Assembly (NCBI GenBank): GCA_022578965.1
Contig: MU400510.1
Location: 1-64,000 of the forward strand
Length of the DNA: 64,000 bases
From: Xylaria sp. FL1777
Lineage: Eukaryota > Ascomycota > Sordariomycetes > Xylariales > Xylariaceae
Direction of reading: 5' to 3'
Part shown: in pieces, positions 1 through 9,555 of the stretch
How positions within the stretch are numbered: the first letter of the stretch is position 1
Layout of the letters: each line of letters opens with the position of its first letter
Position numbers and translations under genes: made by a program
The notes under the pieces: generated by a model
The model's database searches: none
Told to the model about the DNA's origin: nothing
What the model saw: the letters and a program-made list of their open reading frames with translations, nothing else

Positions 1-939
1 TATAAATAATTTTAATAATAAAAGTAATAATAATAATAAAAAGTTAAGTTTTTTATTTTAAGTTATTATTTTAAGTATAATAATAATAAAAATAAATATT
101 AAGTTTGCTAATAATAATATTAATATTAGTTATAATATAATTATTTATTTAAAACTTTAATTTATTGTTATAATAATAAATATTATTACTGCTTTAATTA
201 TTATAATTAATATTTATGCTAGTTTAAAAGTTATAATACTTAATATTTAAGCTGTTTTTTAAATTAAAGCAACTAGTTTATTTTATAGCATTAATATTAG
301 TATTAGTTTTTTTTTATTACTACTGCTTAATTTTTTTTTTTTTACTACTGCTTTTTTTTTAATAAAAATAGCTAATAAAAGTGCTAAAGTTTATTATTTT
401 AGTATATTACTAGTTTTAAAAGTTTTTAAGATTTTTAAACTTAATTTTTAACTTTTTGTTTTTAATAATATAACTTAAATTTAGTTTATTAATTATTAAG
501 TAAAGTTTACTTATATAATGCTATTTAGTATTTTTATTTTTTAAATATTTTTTTAGTATACTTTTAAAAGTTTATTTTATAAATTGTTTATTATTTAATT
601 TTTTATACTAATATTTGTTTTTATATATTAAGTTTTATTAATTAAAAAGCTATTAAAGTATAATAAACTTATTATATATTAATATAATAGGTTTGTTTTT
701 AAGGTTTTAATTTATAAGTAATAATAAGATTTTTAATAGTAGTTTATTAAGGAGGTTTTTAAAGTATTTTTATTACTATATATTAATAAAGGTTTTAAAG
801 AATTAAAAGTAATAAATGTATTAATGCTTAGTAGTTATAAAAAATTAATAGCTAAAAAACTAAAACTAAGTAAATCACTAAATATAAAAAGTATATAATT
901 ATATAAACAAAAAAAAAGTAAAAAAAGTAATAACTTTTT

Positions 940-1043
940 TTAAATTATTATAAGTTTAATAAGCATTAAATTATTGTAAGCTTAGTAAGCTTTAAATTAT
1001 TATAAGCTTAGTAAGCTTTAAATTATTATAAGCTTAATAAGCT
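940..1043. repeat. 26-bp tandem repeat, four copies
   Basis: Four consecutive 26-bp units (940-965, 966-991, 992-1017, 1018-1043) start with TTAAATTATT and carry AAGCTTAGTAAGCT or a close variant. Units 2 and 3 differ at one base; the outer units differ at a few. Each unit includes a near-palindromic AAGCTTA..TAAGCT core. It lies inside the AT-rich block. Confidence 0.85.
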
Positions 1044-1942
1044 AAATAAATTATTATATAACTTTGGCTTTAGCTAGCAAAAAAAGAGGTGCAAAGTATA
1101 TATAAAGGCATTAAGCTGCTTTAAAGGCCACTTTTATGCTAATTTTATAACATTTAATAGTTTATAAAAATATAAATAATTAGCATAATAAAATGCTAAC
1201 TTAATATTTAGCTTAATTTTAGTTATATAGCTAAAATTAATTTTTTAGCTTTATATTTTAAGATTAATTTAAGCATTTATTTATTATATGCTTATTAAAA
1301 TGTTTTTAGCTAAATTTTTATATGTAAAAATAATTAGCTTTAATTTTAAAAGCATTATAAATAGTTGTTTGTTTTTTTAAAACATAATAAATTTAATTAA
1401 ATTATATAATATATTTAATTTTATATTTAGGTTATATAAATTGCTGTTTTGCTTTTATATAGTAATATAGTTAATATATTGCTTAATATTTATATAATAA
1501 TATAGTTAAAAAAGTAGCAAAATTACTTGCTATTTTTTTTATTTTGTTTTTAATATTAATAAATAAGTTAAAAGTTTAATTTTTATATATAAATAAATTA
1601 AATTTTCTTTTTTTTTTTTTATATGTGCTTATTTTAGCTAATTAAAAAAAATAAACTAAATAATATATTTATACGTTAAAAAAAAAACAAGCATAATACA
1701 AAAAATAAATCTTTTTTTAATAAATTAAAATAAAAATATATTATATAACTTTATTATTACTTTAACTAATTTATAGTTTGTTATAAATAAGTTAAAAGTA
1801 TAAATATAATTACTAATTAATATTAAATAAGCTTTATATAATTATACGTTTAATATATATATATTAAAACAAAGTATAATAATCTTTATATTATAAGTTA
1901 TTTATATTTTATATGTTTAAAAGAAAAAAAAGTTTATATAAA

Positions 1943-2159
1943 GCAAAGGTTCTTTTTTATGTGTAAGAACTTTGCTAGCATATAAGCTAAGCTAACACTA
2001 AGATTACTTTAGTTTATGCAATAGCTCTTGCATAAAGTGATCTTTATGCAAAACCTATTGTACGTATTATACATAGGAGTTGCAACCAATAACCAGTTAT
2101 TCCAACAATATTACTATTTATAAAGCTGTTATATGGTTTAACTACTACTAAACAGCTTT
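1943..2159. repeat. Cluster of three inverted repeats at the edge of the AT block
   Basis: Three hairpin-capable sequences sit within about 220 bp. The first, about 1943-1978, pairs GCAAAG(G)TTCTT with AAGAACTTTGC. The second is 2029-2037 TGCATAAAG with 2042-2050 CTTTATGCA (perfect 9-bp stem, 4-nt loop), with a further copy of TTTATGCA at 2013-2020. The third is 2122-2130 AAAGCTGTT with 2151-2159 AACAGCTTT (perfect 9-bp stem, 20-nt loop). They could be the terminal region of the degraded element; no function is shown. Confidence 0.7.
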
Positions 2160-2289
2160 TGTTTAATAAGTAAATCAAACAGTTTTTATGAACATAGCTG
2201 CGTTTGTCTCATGCCAGCGGCCAACGCGCCTCTGTGACGCGTTCAGTTCAGTTCAAATCAGATAGGTATAAGAACTCAATTAACAATGA

Positions 2290-2312
2290 TGCTCTCTTAG
2301 CGCAGTAGGCAA
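2290..2312 (+). pseudogene. Probable 5' half of a tRNA gene (Met-like)
   Basis: The sequence TGCTCTCTTAGCGCAGTAGG followed by CA looks like the acceptor strand and D-arm of a fungal elongator tRNA-Met, and it contains a good polymerase III A box (TAGCGCAGTAGG). After 2312 the tRNA-like sequence stops: there is no anticodon arm, no B box and no complementary acceptor strand downstream, so it cannot make a tRNA. The match to tRNA-Met is from memory of related genes and is not an alignment. It may be a target-site fragment or a tRNA-derived relic. Confidence 0.45.
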
Positions 2313-3270
2313 CTATACTAGTATAGGTAAGTACCTAGCTAGGTAGGTAGTCGAGTCAGAAATGCCTCAGCTCCGAGAAAACGCTTCGTTAATTTAAAGA
2401 CGGGGCAAAAATGCCATCGGGAGACTCCACTATTGAGCCGGATGTTTCAGCCTACTTCCTACGGGGCTTTAAAGCAACTTTGGGACCGACCTGCGCATGT
2501 TGTGCAGGCCAGTTAAGCTTAGTGTAGGTAGGTAGTTTGTCAGAATTGCCTATATACTACGTATGCATACTACCTATACTAGGTAGTTCATCTACATGTA
2601 CACGTTTCGAGTTTTTTTTTCTTCCATATTACACTATGGTGGCATGTGTCCTACATAATCATCCCGTCAGGGCATAAACTAACTGCCCAATCAGAATACC
2701 TCATCTAGATTCAAACTATGATGTGGTGGTCAAAAGATGCTAAAGAACCTCCGAAGTTAATATACAACATCATGCACCAAATATAGGGCATATGGTTTAG
2801 TAGGTATACTGAGCGTCTTTCAGGGGGGTGTATGCAACGCAGCAATCGCCTCCTACACCACGTCCATTTGTATCCAGAGTTTGCGGCCCCTGAACTGCTG
2901 CTGTACGGTGTACCTGCATTAGGGGCCATCGATGACCCTTCTCGCGGTAGTGTCATAGCTCTTGTCTCGGCAGCTCACCTGGAGACTCTTCCACGTTCCG
3001 GGTCGTCGTTCGTTTTGGGGGGCTGTGTACATACGCACGCGTACTAGGCAGTCCCGGCAACAGAAAGAGGACGACTGGGATCTTGGTCTCAAGGCTTAGA
3101 GGCCGAAACGTGGGCGGGGGTTCGCATCTACATACAACGTTGATGGATGCGGGTCCTTGGGATCTCTCCCACCAACCCGAACAGACAAAACGGCCCAAAG
3201 CATTAACGGTCATTTTATTGCCGTTTCAACCACTTGTACGCCCGTCCCCCCTCGGCCGATAGTAGTTGGG
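2313..3270. other. Intergenic, upstream of the Pro-rich gene
   Basis: Normal-composition spacer carrying several TAGGTAGGTA/ACCTAGCTAGG runs (2323-2350, 2524-2535, 2571-2587). Short ORFs exist on both strands but start at non-ATG codons or lack any coding character. It should hold the promoter and leader of the gene at 3271; no particular element stands out. Confidence 0.5.
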
Positions 3271-5649
3271 ATGGATATATCATCGCTTCAGGTCCCCAAG
3301 GCGGGCCGCTCGCGTTTCTCCAAAGCCCTTCCTACCCCCCCAGAGTTCGATGGTCGAACTCAAACAACACCGCGTGAGCTACCAGGAGCACCGCCAGCAC
3401 CGCCGCCGCCGATGAAAACCGCTGCTTTAACCACGAGCCCTTCTACCACGAGCCCTTCTACCACGAGCCTGCGCTCAAAAGCCTTCGACTCTCCCTTACC
3501 ACCTCTACCTATTATGGCGGAACCCCCACGGCCCCGGGCTCAGGCTGGTCCAATTCCTAGGAAACCAGTGGCACAGTTGCCCACTCCACCAGCCAGCGTT
3601 GATCCTAAAGCAAAATCAAAAGCGGCAAAGCGGCAGTCATCCATATCAAGCCTGTTATCTGCATATTCACGCAGCTCGTCAGACTGGGCGCGGAGGTCTT
3701 CACATGAAAGTGACTTCACAAAAGAGAGTGAGCCATCGTACTCACCAGAACGAGAGGGCGTGAACAGCTTGCCGCCTGTGCCACCAAAGAAGAGCTTGGA
3801 CATAGCAAATGATATCGTTAGTGACAAAGCAAGTGAAATAACGTCCTATACAATTATTGATCACTTTCCACCTCCACCTCCCTTGAAGAACCCATCACGA
3901 CCTCGAACACCGCCGGGTACTGTGCGCCCCTCAGCTGGGTTGAAAGACGAGGAGGGTGGGTCGGTATCGTTGTCGCCGCCATCATCACTTAAAAGCGGGT
4001 CCCCGCGGGCAGGTCGAGAGATCTGGCGGAGGAGGGCATCGTCGAAGTCAGATGCCAGCCTGGTCATCGCCGAGCTCAAACTACCCGCCTCAAACGGGTC
4101 TACAGCTTCTACCTCGCACCCCCCTCCGAAAAAGGCGGAGCCTACTCTACTTCCTCCCTTACCTGCCAAACCAGATCCCAAACCCGTCCTACCTCCTCCT
4201 CCTCCAAAACAACAGCAACAGTCCACTACCACTTTACCCCCAAGAACAACATCACTCCCTGGTAGAAATATTCGACCTACTAAGCAGGCCGAGCCATCAG
4301 ATAAAGGCGACGAGATGGGGAGGCTACGGAAGCTTACCAAGCTTCTCCGGCGTGATAACGATGGCGATGAGGAGCAGAAACGACTACAGAAGCCATTACC
4401 CGGGAAAAGCGAGCAACCTGAGCATCAGGAATATCTGAATCCACCGGACATGAAGGGTAAGCCCGAACCCGGCAAACCCGAGCCTCCCGCAAAGGACAAA
4501 TTCGCGCAGCAGCAACAGCAGCAACAGCAGCAACTTCGATTAGCTGACGCGCCAGCCAATGCGCCGACAGCTGTCGCTGTGAAAGAGAGTTTGTCACCGG
4601 CCTCTTCTTCAGATGTGTCAGCCCCACCCCCCAACGAGCCCGGCAAACCCTCAGGTACGGCGATTCTGCGTCGTCCCGTTGGCGCGGTACCTGCTCGTAA
4701 CCTTAATCAGCCAGAGCCACAGTTTGAGCCCAGCAACGAAAACACAACAGGTACACTCATCGCGCAAAATACCACTACTCAGACCCCGACCACCCTGCCA
4801 CCAATCAACAAAGCAGGCGGTCTTCCTCACCCGCGCCAACGTCAACAGCCACCACAGCCACCACCATCGACTTCTCCTCAGTCTCTCCACGGTCACGGCC
4901 CCAATTCCCGTAGTCCCACTTCGACTACGGGAGGCATCCCGGTACCTAGCTCCACACCTGCGTCTCCGAGCCAACTTGCAGCTCCAACCGTGCCCATGGC
5001 CGGGTTCCGCCGACCTCCCGATGCCATCAGTACGGCTGCCCCCAATGCTCAGCCTCAGATTTCGAGTCCGGCGCCGCCGAGGACTCGCGTGGGCCTCGAG
5101 GAAGAGAGCTACTCGCTCCAAGAATTGATTGCCTCCCCTCCGGCAGCATCCACACTCGCCCCCAACTCACCTTTCCTTACGCAGCCACCCGCACCTATCA
5201 ATGAGCTAGAGACCATTGCGCCACACTTTGGATTGGATGTAAGGGCATCAAAAGAAGAACTCTCTGAACAACAATCGATGAGCGCTGAGGCGGCAGCAGC
5301 GGTTGCCCGCTTCCCGCGCAGGCAGGGATGGAACGTTGAGTGCACCGTCGACGACGTGTGGCCCTCGAATCCCCTCGCCGAGCGACACTATCACTGTCAT
5401 GTGAACCACAGCAAGCTCCTCGACTCGCGCAACACGAACTACCCTCTCTCCTGCCAGACTTGTGGTGTCGCCGATGCGGAACGCCGCTTCATGTGTACCT
5501 TCTGCAACCTGCGCATCTGCCAATCGTGCGCCGACATCCTGGTCGCAAACGGCCGAGATCTGCGAGTCGTCATGGCGATTCTCAGGGAAAAGGGCTTGAT
5601 GCACGGGTGGGACGAGCATCCCAAGCGAGGTGCTGATCAGCACACCTGA
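3271..5649 (+). CDS. Pro-rich protein with C-terminal Cys-cluster domain (792 aa)
   Basis: Function not recognised. The frame is open from 3157, but that start is a TTG; the first ATG is at 3271 (MDISSLQVPK), so I use it. The protein is intronless. About 680 N-terminal residues are low complexity: Pro-rich PPPP and LPPLP runs suited to SH3/WW binding, Ser-rich stretches, a polyglutamine tract near 4506-4534 and a TSPSTTSPSTT repeat near 3438-3470. The last 115 or so residues look folded: a Trp-containing segment (RRQGWNVECTVDDVW), then a Cys pattern (SCQTCG, MCTFCN, ICQSC) consistent with two zinc sites, then a basic/hydrophobic helix. A conserved fungal adaptor with a treble-clef or RING/B-box-like end is plausible; this is inference. 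The long antisense ORFs here are products of the low-complexity composition. Confidence 0.85.
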   Translation: MDISSLQVPKAGRSRFSKALPTPPEFDGRTQTTPRELPGAPPAPPPPMKTAALTTSPSTTSPSTTSLRSKAFDSPLPPLPIMAEPPRPRAQAGPIPRKPVAQLPTPPASVDPKAKSKAAKRQSSISSLLSAYSRSSSDWARRSSHESDFTKESEPSYSPEREGVNSLPPVPPKKSLDIANDIVSDKASEITSYTIIDHFPPPPPLKNPSRPRTPPGTVRPSAGLKDEEGGSVSLSPPSSLKSGSPRAGREIWRRRASSKSDASLVIAELKLPASNGSTASTSHPPPKKAEPTLLPPLPAKPDPKPVLPPPPPKQQQQSTTTLPPRTTSLPGRNIRPTKQAEPSDKGDEMGRLRKLTKLLRRDNDGDEEQKRLQKPLPGKSEQPEHQEYLNPPDMKGKPEPGKPEPPAKDKFAQQQQQQQQQLRLADAPANAPTAVAVKESLSPASSSDVSAPPPNEPGKPSGTAILRRPVGAVPARNLNQPEPQFEPSNENTTGTLIAQNTTTQTPTTLPPINKAGGLPHPRQRQQPPQPPPSTSPQSLHGHGPNSRSPTSTTGGIPVPSSTPASPSQLAAPTVPMAGFRRPPDAISTAAPNAQPQISSPAPPRTRVGLEEESYSLQELIASPPAASTLAPNSPFLTQPPAPINELETIAPHFGLDVRASKEELSEQQSMSAEAAAAVARFPRRQGWNVECTVDDVWPSNPLAERHYHCHVNHSKLLDSRNTNYPLSCQTCGVADAERRFMCTFCNLRICQSCADILVANGRDLRVVMAILREKGLMHGWDEHPKRGADQHT

Positions 5650-7319
5650 GCAATATTCTGAAGATGCTAGAATCTTTTATGTCGCCCTCCCTTTAGCTCC
5701 GGCTTTGGTCGCTATGACTCACATTGGTTAGTGACCGCCACGGCGTCACTGATACGACACGACACGATATTGTGAAAAAGGAGATTACGATTTCTCTTGG
5801 CAACCTCTCTTCTTCTACTTCCCATTTTTCGACTTTTTGATTCTTTGTACAAATTTTGGATTACAATACCCGCCCACTGGACAAGGCGTTCTCATAGCAT
5901 ATGTCCAGATATTCTCATGGTGGATATAGACGAAGCCGCAGGGCTAATGCGGCCTCTGGACTGGAAATGAAGACAGAAAGAAAGATAGGGTGTGATGTTT
6001 CGCCTTTTTTTTTTCAGCATAAGACTAGGCGGCGAAGTATGGGTTAGTTCTAGAAGGTTTAGGACGAGGAAGAAGACGATGAGGGTAGCATGGCGTTTTG
6101 TTCGTCTGTTTTATTTGGCACATGAGAGAAGGAGAGATACCATGGGTGTCGATGCATCTACTTCTGGTTTATGATATGGTTCGGATTTCTCTTTTTCGGG
6201 CCTGGTCTCGATCACGACCTTGGTCTGGAAGTATAGTGGACGGATGTCAATGTCTTCTGATGGTTGGATATGCTACGACAGACGGTCGAGGAATGCGTCT
6301 GCCATGACATGACGTACATTCGGGAAAATATCGGATTGCTTGTAAAAATGTGCCGCGTACATAGATGATCGAGATTCAAATATGAATGTCTCGGCTAGAA
6401 TAGGCTACTTACTACCACTATTGGGAAATGCAACGTGGAATCGGAAATAAACACCGCGGCAGCATGCAACCTGTATAGCTTTTTCCGAGACATGACATCA
6501 CGCGAGTTCTAGAACGGCAGCCTTTATCCACATAATTTCGCTGGTAGGGACGATTCACTATTTACTGGATTTACTAATATCCCGGCGTATCTACATTAGC
6601 CTGCTTGTTGAAAATTGCCTATAAATGCTGCATACCTTAGTTTGAAGATAGTATTGCATGTAATTGCACGCATAATAGTGCTGTACCTACATATCACAAC
6701 TATAGGCATCCTAGCCTTGTGCCAATTGATTATGCCTCGAGATACTAGTAGGATAGGTACTTAGCACGTAGGGCTATCTGTCTCATATTAGGTACAGACT
6801 TACTAACCTATGTAGATATTCTTAGAAGCTACATAGGATACCTAGTGTCTAATGTCATCGAGAACGTCCTACATACCTGTAAACTACAACTTAACAAACA
6901 ATATTACGGCGCTATCAACATCTAACCTGTCCAGGTACGTATTTTCTACGATGCGAAAGTCACTCTCTTACTCGCTTGCCTTGGGATAATTGTTTAATTT
7001 CATTTCATTCTCGAGCCTGTTATCACATATCTGGGTAGGAGGTAGTATCCTAAGTAAATACGTAGGAGTGAAATCAGATGTGTACCTAGGCTATGGTACC
7101 TATTCTAGCCCCTCCAACTGCCCCATATTCTGTCCCGCGCTACCGGCCCTTGCCGCTAGAGTTAGGTACAAGCACATCTGCACACTAGGAGACTAGGGGC
7201 GCCCTAAGAGAGCTAGTATATCTACAGTAGATAGCTCCTTAATATTTACTTTGAATTGCCTAGCTTAGTCAGTAAACAAACCGAAACATTTCGTAACTTT
7301 GAATCCCTCACAATGAACC
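5650..7319. other. Intergenic, 1.7 kb
   Basis: Contains the 3' end of the Pro-rich gene and the promoter of the gene at 7320. The centre (6600-6860) has scattered TAGGTA/TACCTA motifs and is mildly AT-rich. I see no gene, RNA or mobile element. Confidence 0.5.
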
Positions 7320-7378
7320 ATGTCCTCAACAACCGGGCCCAGTCGAACACGCTCAATTCGGAAACCTGCGGTCAATGA
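7313..7378 (+). promoter_or_regulatory. Overlapping upstream ORF (21 codons)
   Basis: An ATG at 7313 lies 7 nt before the main ATG (7320) in a different frame and runs to a TGA at 7376-7378, so it overlaps the first 59 nt of the main coding region. The first start is preceded by CACA, giving an A at -3, a favourable fungal context. Ribosomes starting there would bypass the main start. Effect on expression is inferred. Confidence 0.55.
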
Positions 7379-9125
7379 CAATGAGCTAGGCCCCAAAAAG
7401 CTCGCTCAAGGTCGAAATGAGCCGAGGAATGTATCTCCAAGTCGGCTGCCTATGAGGCCACCGACCACTCGATCAACCACCTCATCTACAACGGCTTCAT
7501 CTTCGACAACAACAACACGGACGAGAGCACCAACGGGCTCGACCTTGAGGCAGGCTTCTGGAAGTTCATCTACCAAGGTGTCGAGGTCGGCCGGACATGA
7601 AGCTCCGGCAACTACGAAGCCATTAGGTAGAGCTCCGTCGGTACGTCAGGCGCCGTCCAAGACGACGACGACGACGACGACAACAACAACAACAGCATCC
7701 TCCAATGGCATAGGCCGATCAGCAAGTATAGTTAGACCGAGGTCTTCAGCGGGGCTTCCGTCCTCAAGCACTCCAAGAGAGCGTCATCTGGGGCATTCCA
7801 GGGCGAAATCGACCGTCACATCTCTCACCGCCGCCACGACACTTCGTCCACTGTCCCACGCGCCTTCAAGATCAAACCCGAGCCCAGCACCCTCCACCGC
7901 CTCATCCGCTAGTACAAACACACACTCCACGAAATCCGCAACCACGTCGTCATCGAGGGTGCAAACTCGCTCGCAAACGCAACACGCACGCGTGCCTTCA
8001 CAGTCACAGCCCCGCTCCCAATCATCTACCACAGCCGCAAATCTAGCAGCACGACGACCGGCATTCAACACCAATCAGCAGCACTACAGTCCTGCCAAAT
8101 CCCTCGCCCCGAAACCCCTAACATCGACCTTCCTCGCACCCCCCTCGCCGTCCAAGCAACCAGTAAACGTCGCCCTAACAGCCGAGACAAGCCGCCTTCA
8201 GACTGAGCTTCTACAGCTATCTCTACTACACCGCGAAGCGCACTCTGTCTCGGTATCCTGGCACGAAAGTGCCCGGTCCAAACTCGGGACGCGCTTCCAA
8301 GAGCTCGTGGCCGCGGACGAGGCGCTGCGGGCCCTCGAACGAGAAGGCGCCGAAGAGAGAGGCTTGGAGGACTTGATTCGCTGGGGAAATGCCAGTGCCG
8401 AAATTTCTTCTGACGAAAACAGTGGACGAAGCAGGAAGAAAAAGACCAAAGCGGGAAGGGGGGTTCGCGAAACTGATAGGGGTAATAGGGATGGCGATAG
8501 GAACAAGTTACCCCTTGACGAGAAAATCCGACTCCTCGACCAGATCCTCAACGGTGCCTGGGCCCTCGGCGAGCCCGGCGGACGGTACCAGCGTACCGTG
8601 CGCGCCTTCGAAGACTGGGCGTTCCAGGTCTCTGAGATCCGCGCTGCGCATCGAAGTGGTAATATCGATGGGCTTCTGGCCCGTGGCGGCGGCGGCGGCC
8701 GAGAGGAGGAAGTCGCCGTCTTCGTGAGCGACCTAGACGCCAGCGCCTGGAAGCGCGATCACGCCGGCCTCGTGCGGATGCTCGAGGCGTGGCGGAAGAC
8801 GCTCGTCCAGCTCGGGCCTGTCGGCGGCGATTCAGACGACGAGAAGACGAGTGGTGAAAAGGGCGAGAACCAGGCTCCGGCTACTGATGCGAAGAGAAAG
8901 CAGCCTCTCTCCGGCCTCGCGCGCACCCTGCGCGGATGCCGCACTTTGGTCCGCGATATGCTCGCCGAGCTGAAAGTCATGGAACAGATCGAGCTCGACG
9001 CCCTGGCGGCCGAAGAAAAGTGGATGGGGCAGATGGAGCAGCGGCTGGGTGCCGAGGAGGAAGCAGGTGATTCACGCCGAGGTGGGACGGAGGATGTGCC
9101 GCCTTGGAAACTGCTCGCGTTGTAG
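7320..9125 (+). CDS. Basic Ser/Thr-rich coiled-coil protein (601 aa)
   Basis: Not recognised. It is a single exon with ATG at 7320 and TAG at 9123-9125. Residues 1-280 are disordered, basic and Ser/Thr-rich with SRLP, TRTR and poly-Thr runs (ACG/ACA repeats near 7663-7695), which resembles microtubule-binding or similar basic tails. From about residue 284 there is a heptad-like helical region (SRLQTELLQLSLLHREAHSV), followed by a long, mostly helical, charged C-terminal half with Leu and Ala spacing. A role as a structural or microtubule-associated coiled-coil protein is only a guess from this architecture. GC-rich third positions in the C-terminal half support real coding. An overlapping uORF precedes it. 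Confidence 0.8.
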   Translation: MSSTTGPSRTRSIRKPAVNDNELGPKKLAQGRNEPRNVSPSRLPMRPPTTRSTTSSTTASSSTTTTRTRAPTGSTLRQASGSSSTKVSRSAGHEAPATTKPLGRAPSVRQAPSKTTTTTTTTTTTASSNGIGRSASIVRPRSSAGLPSSSTPRERHLGHSRAKSTVTSLTAATTLRPLSHAPSRSNPSPAPSTASSASTNTHSTKSATTSSSRVQTRSQTQHARVPSQSQPRSQSSTTAANLAARRPAFNTNQQHYSPAKSLAPKPLTSTFLAPPSPSKQPVNVALTAETSRLQTELLQLSLLHREAHSVSVSWHESARSKLGTRFQELVAADEALRALEREGAEERGLEDLIRWGNASAEISSDENSGRSRKKKTKAGRGVRETDRGNRDGDRNKLPLDEKIRLLDQILNGAWALGEPGGRYQRTVRAFEDWAFQVSEIRAAHRSGNIDGLLARGGGGGREEEVAVFVSDLDASAWKRDHAGLVRMLEAWRKTLVQLGPVGGDSDDEKTSGEKGENQAPATDAKRKQPLSGLARTLRGCRTLVRDMLAELKVMEQIELDALAAEEKWMGQMEQRLGAEEEAGDSRRGGTEDVPPWKLLAL

Positions 9126-9555
9126 ACGAGATGCAACTAGATCGCTATAGCACTCTCAATGAGATTTCTAGCGTGAATTCATTCTTCAAGTAATGCTCTA
9201 CAGGTGGTACAAATATGGGGAATTGCTTCTCTTCCTATTGTTTCCCTGGATAATACAATTCTCACCCATTACATAATGATATAATAGAAGGCAAATAGTC
9301 AACCAGAACAAGCAGTATAGAGAACTAGTATGTTCTTCAGGTAGATAGAGAATAATACAGGCTATAGAACCAACAACGACGGTTATAAATACCATATGAT
9401 AACTTTGGATTAACCTGTCTTGTCTTGGTGTGGAGTATATACATGTTTTCTCTTATCTTGCCACTAAACAGCGTAAGATAAATATAATATTAATTGACTA
9501 GAGAACAGGGAATGATATTTTAGTGGTTACACCCAATAGTCGACGACGGAATTAT
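9126..9555. other. Convergent 3' spacer
   Basis: 430 bp between the converging coiled-coil gene and SEA4. AT-rich, as expected for two 3' UTRs with poly(A) signals; nothing else seen. Confidence 0.5.

Larger units (their letters stand above)
1..2210. repeat. Very AT-rich, gene-free block (probable RIP-mutated repeat)
   Basis: The first 2.2 kb consist almost wholly of A and T, with long runs of TAA/TTA, stops in every frame and no usable ORF. The composition changes within about 50 bases near 2200 to ordinary mixed sequence. In filamentous ascomycetes such blocks are usually transposons mutated C-to-T by repeat-induced point mutation, which enriches TpA. The original element cannot be recognised. 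A centromeric or subtelomeric AT block is an alternative that the window edge does not allow me to exclude. Confidence 0.75.

Noticed and set aside
2205..2312. Possible permuted tRNA, with B-box-like GTTCAAATC (2251-2259) before the A box
   Set aside because: No sequence before 2290 pairs with the TGCTCTC acceptor strand and no anticodon stem forms.
3861..4340. Long antisense ORF inside the Pro-rich gene
   Set aside because: Gly/Ser-rich shadow of Pro/Ser-rich coding sequence on the other strand; no independent coding character.
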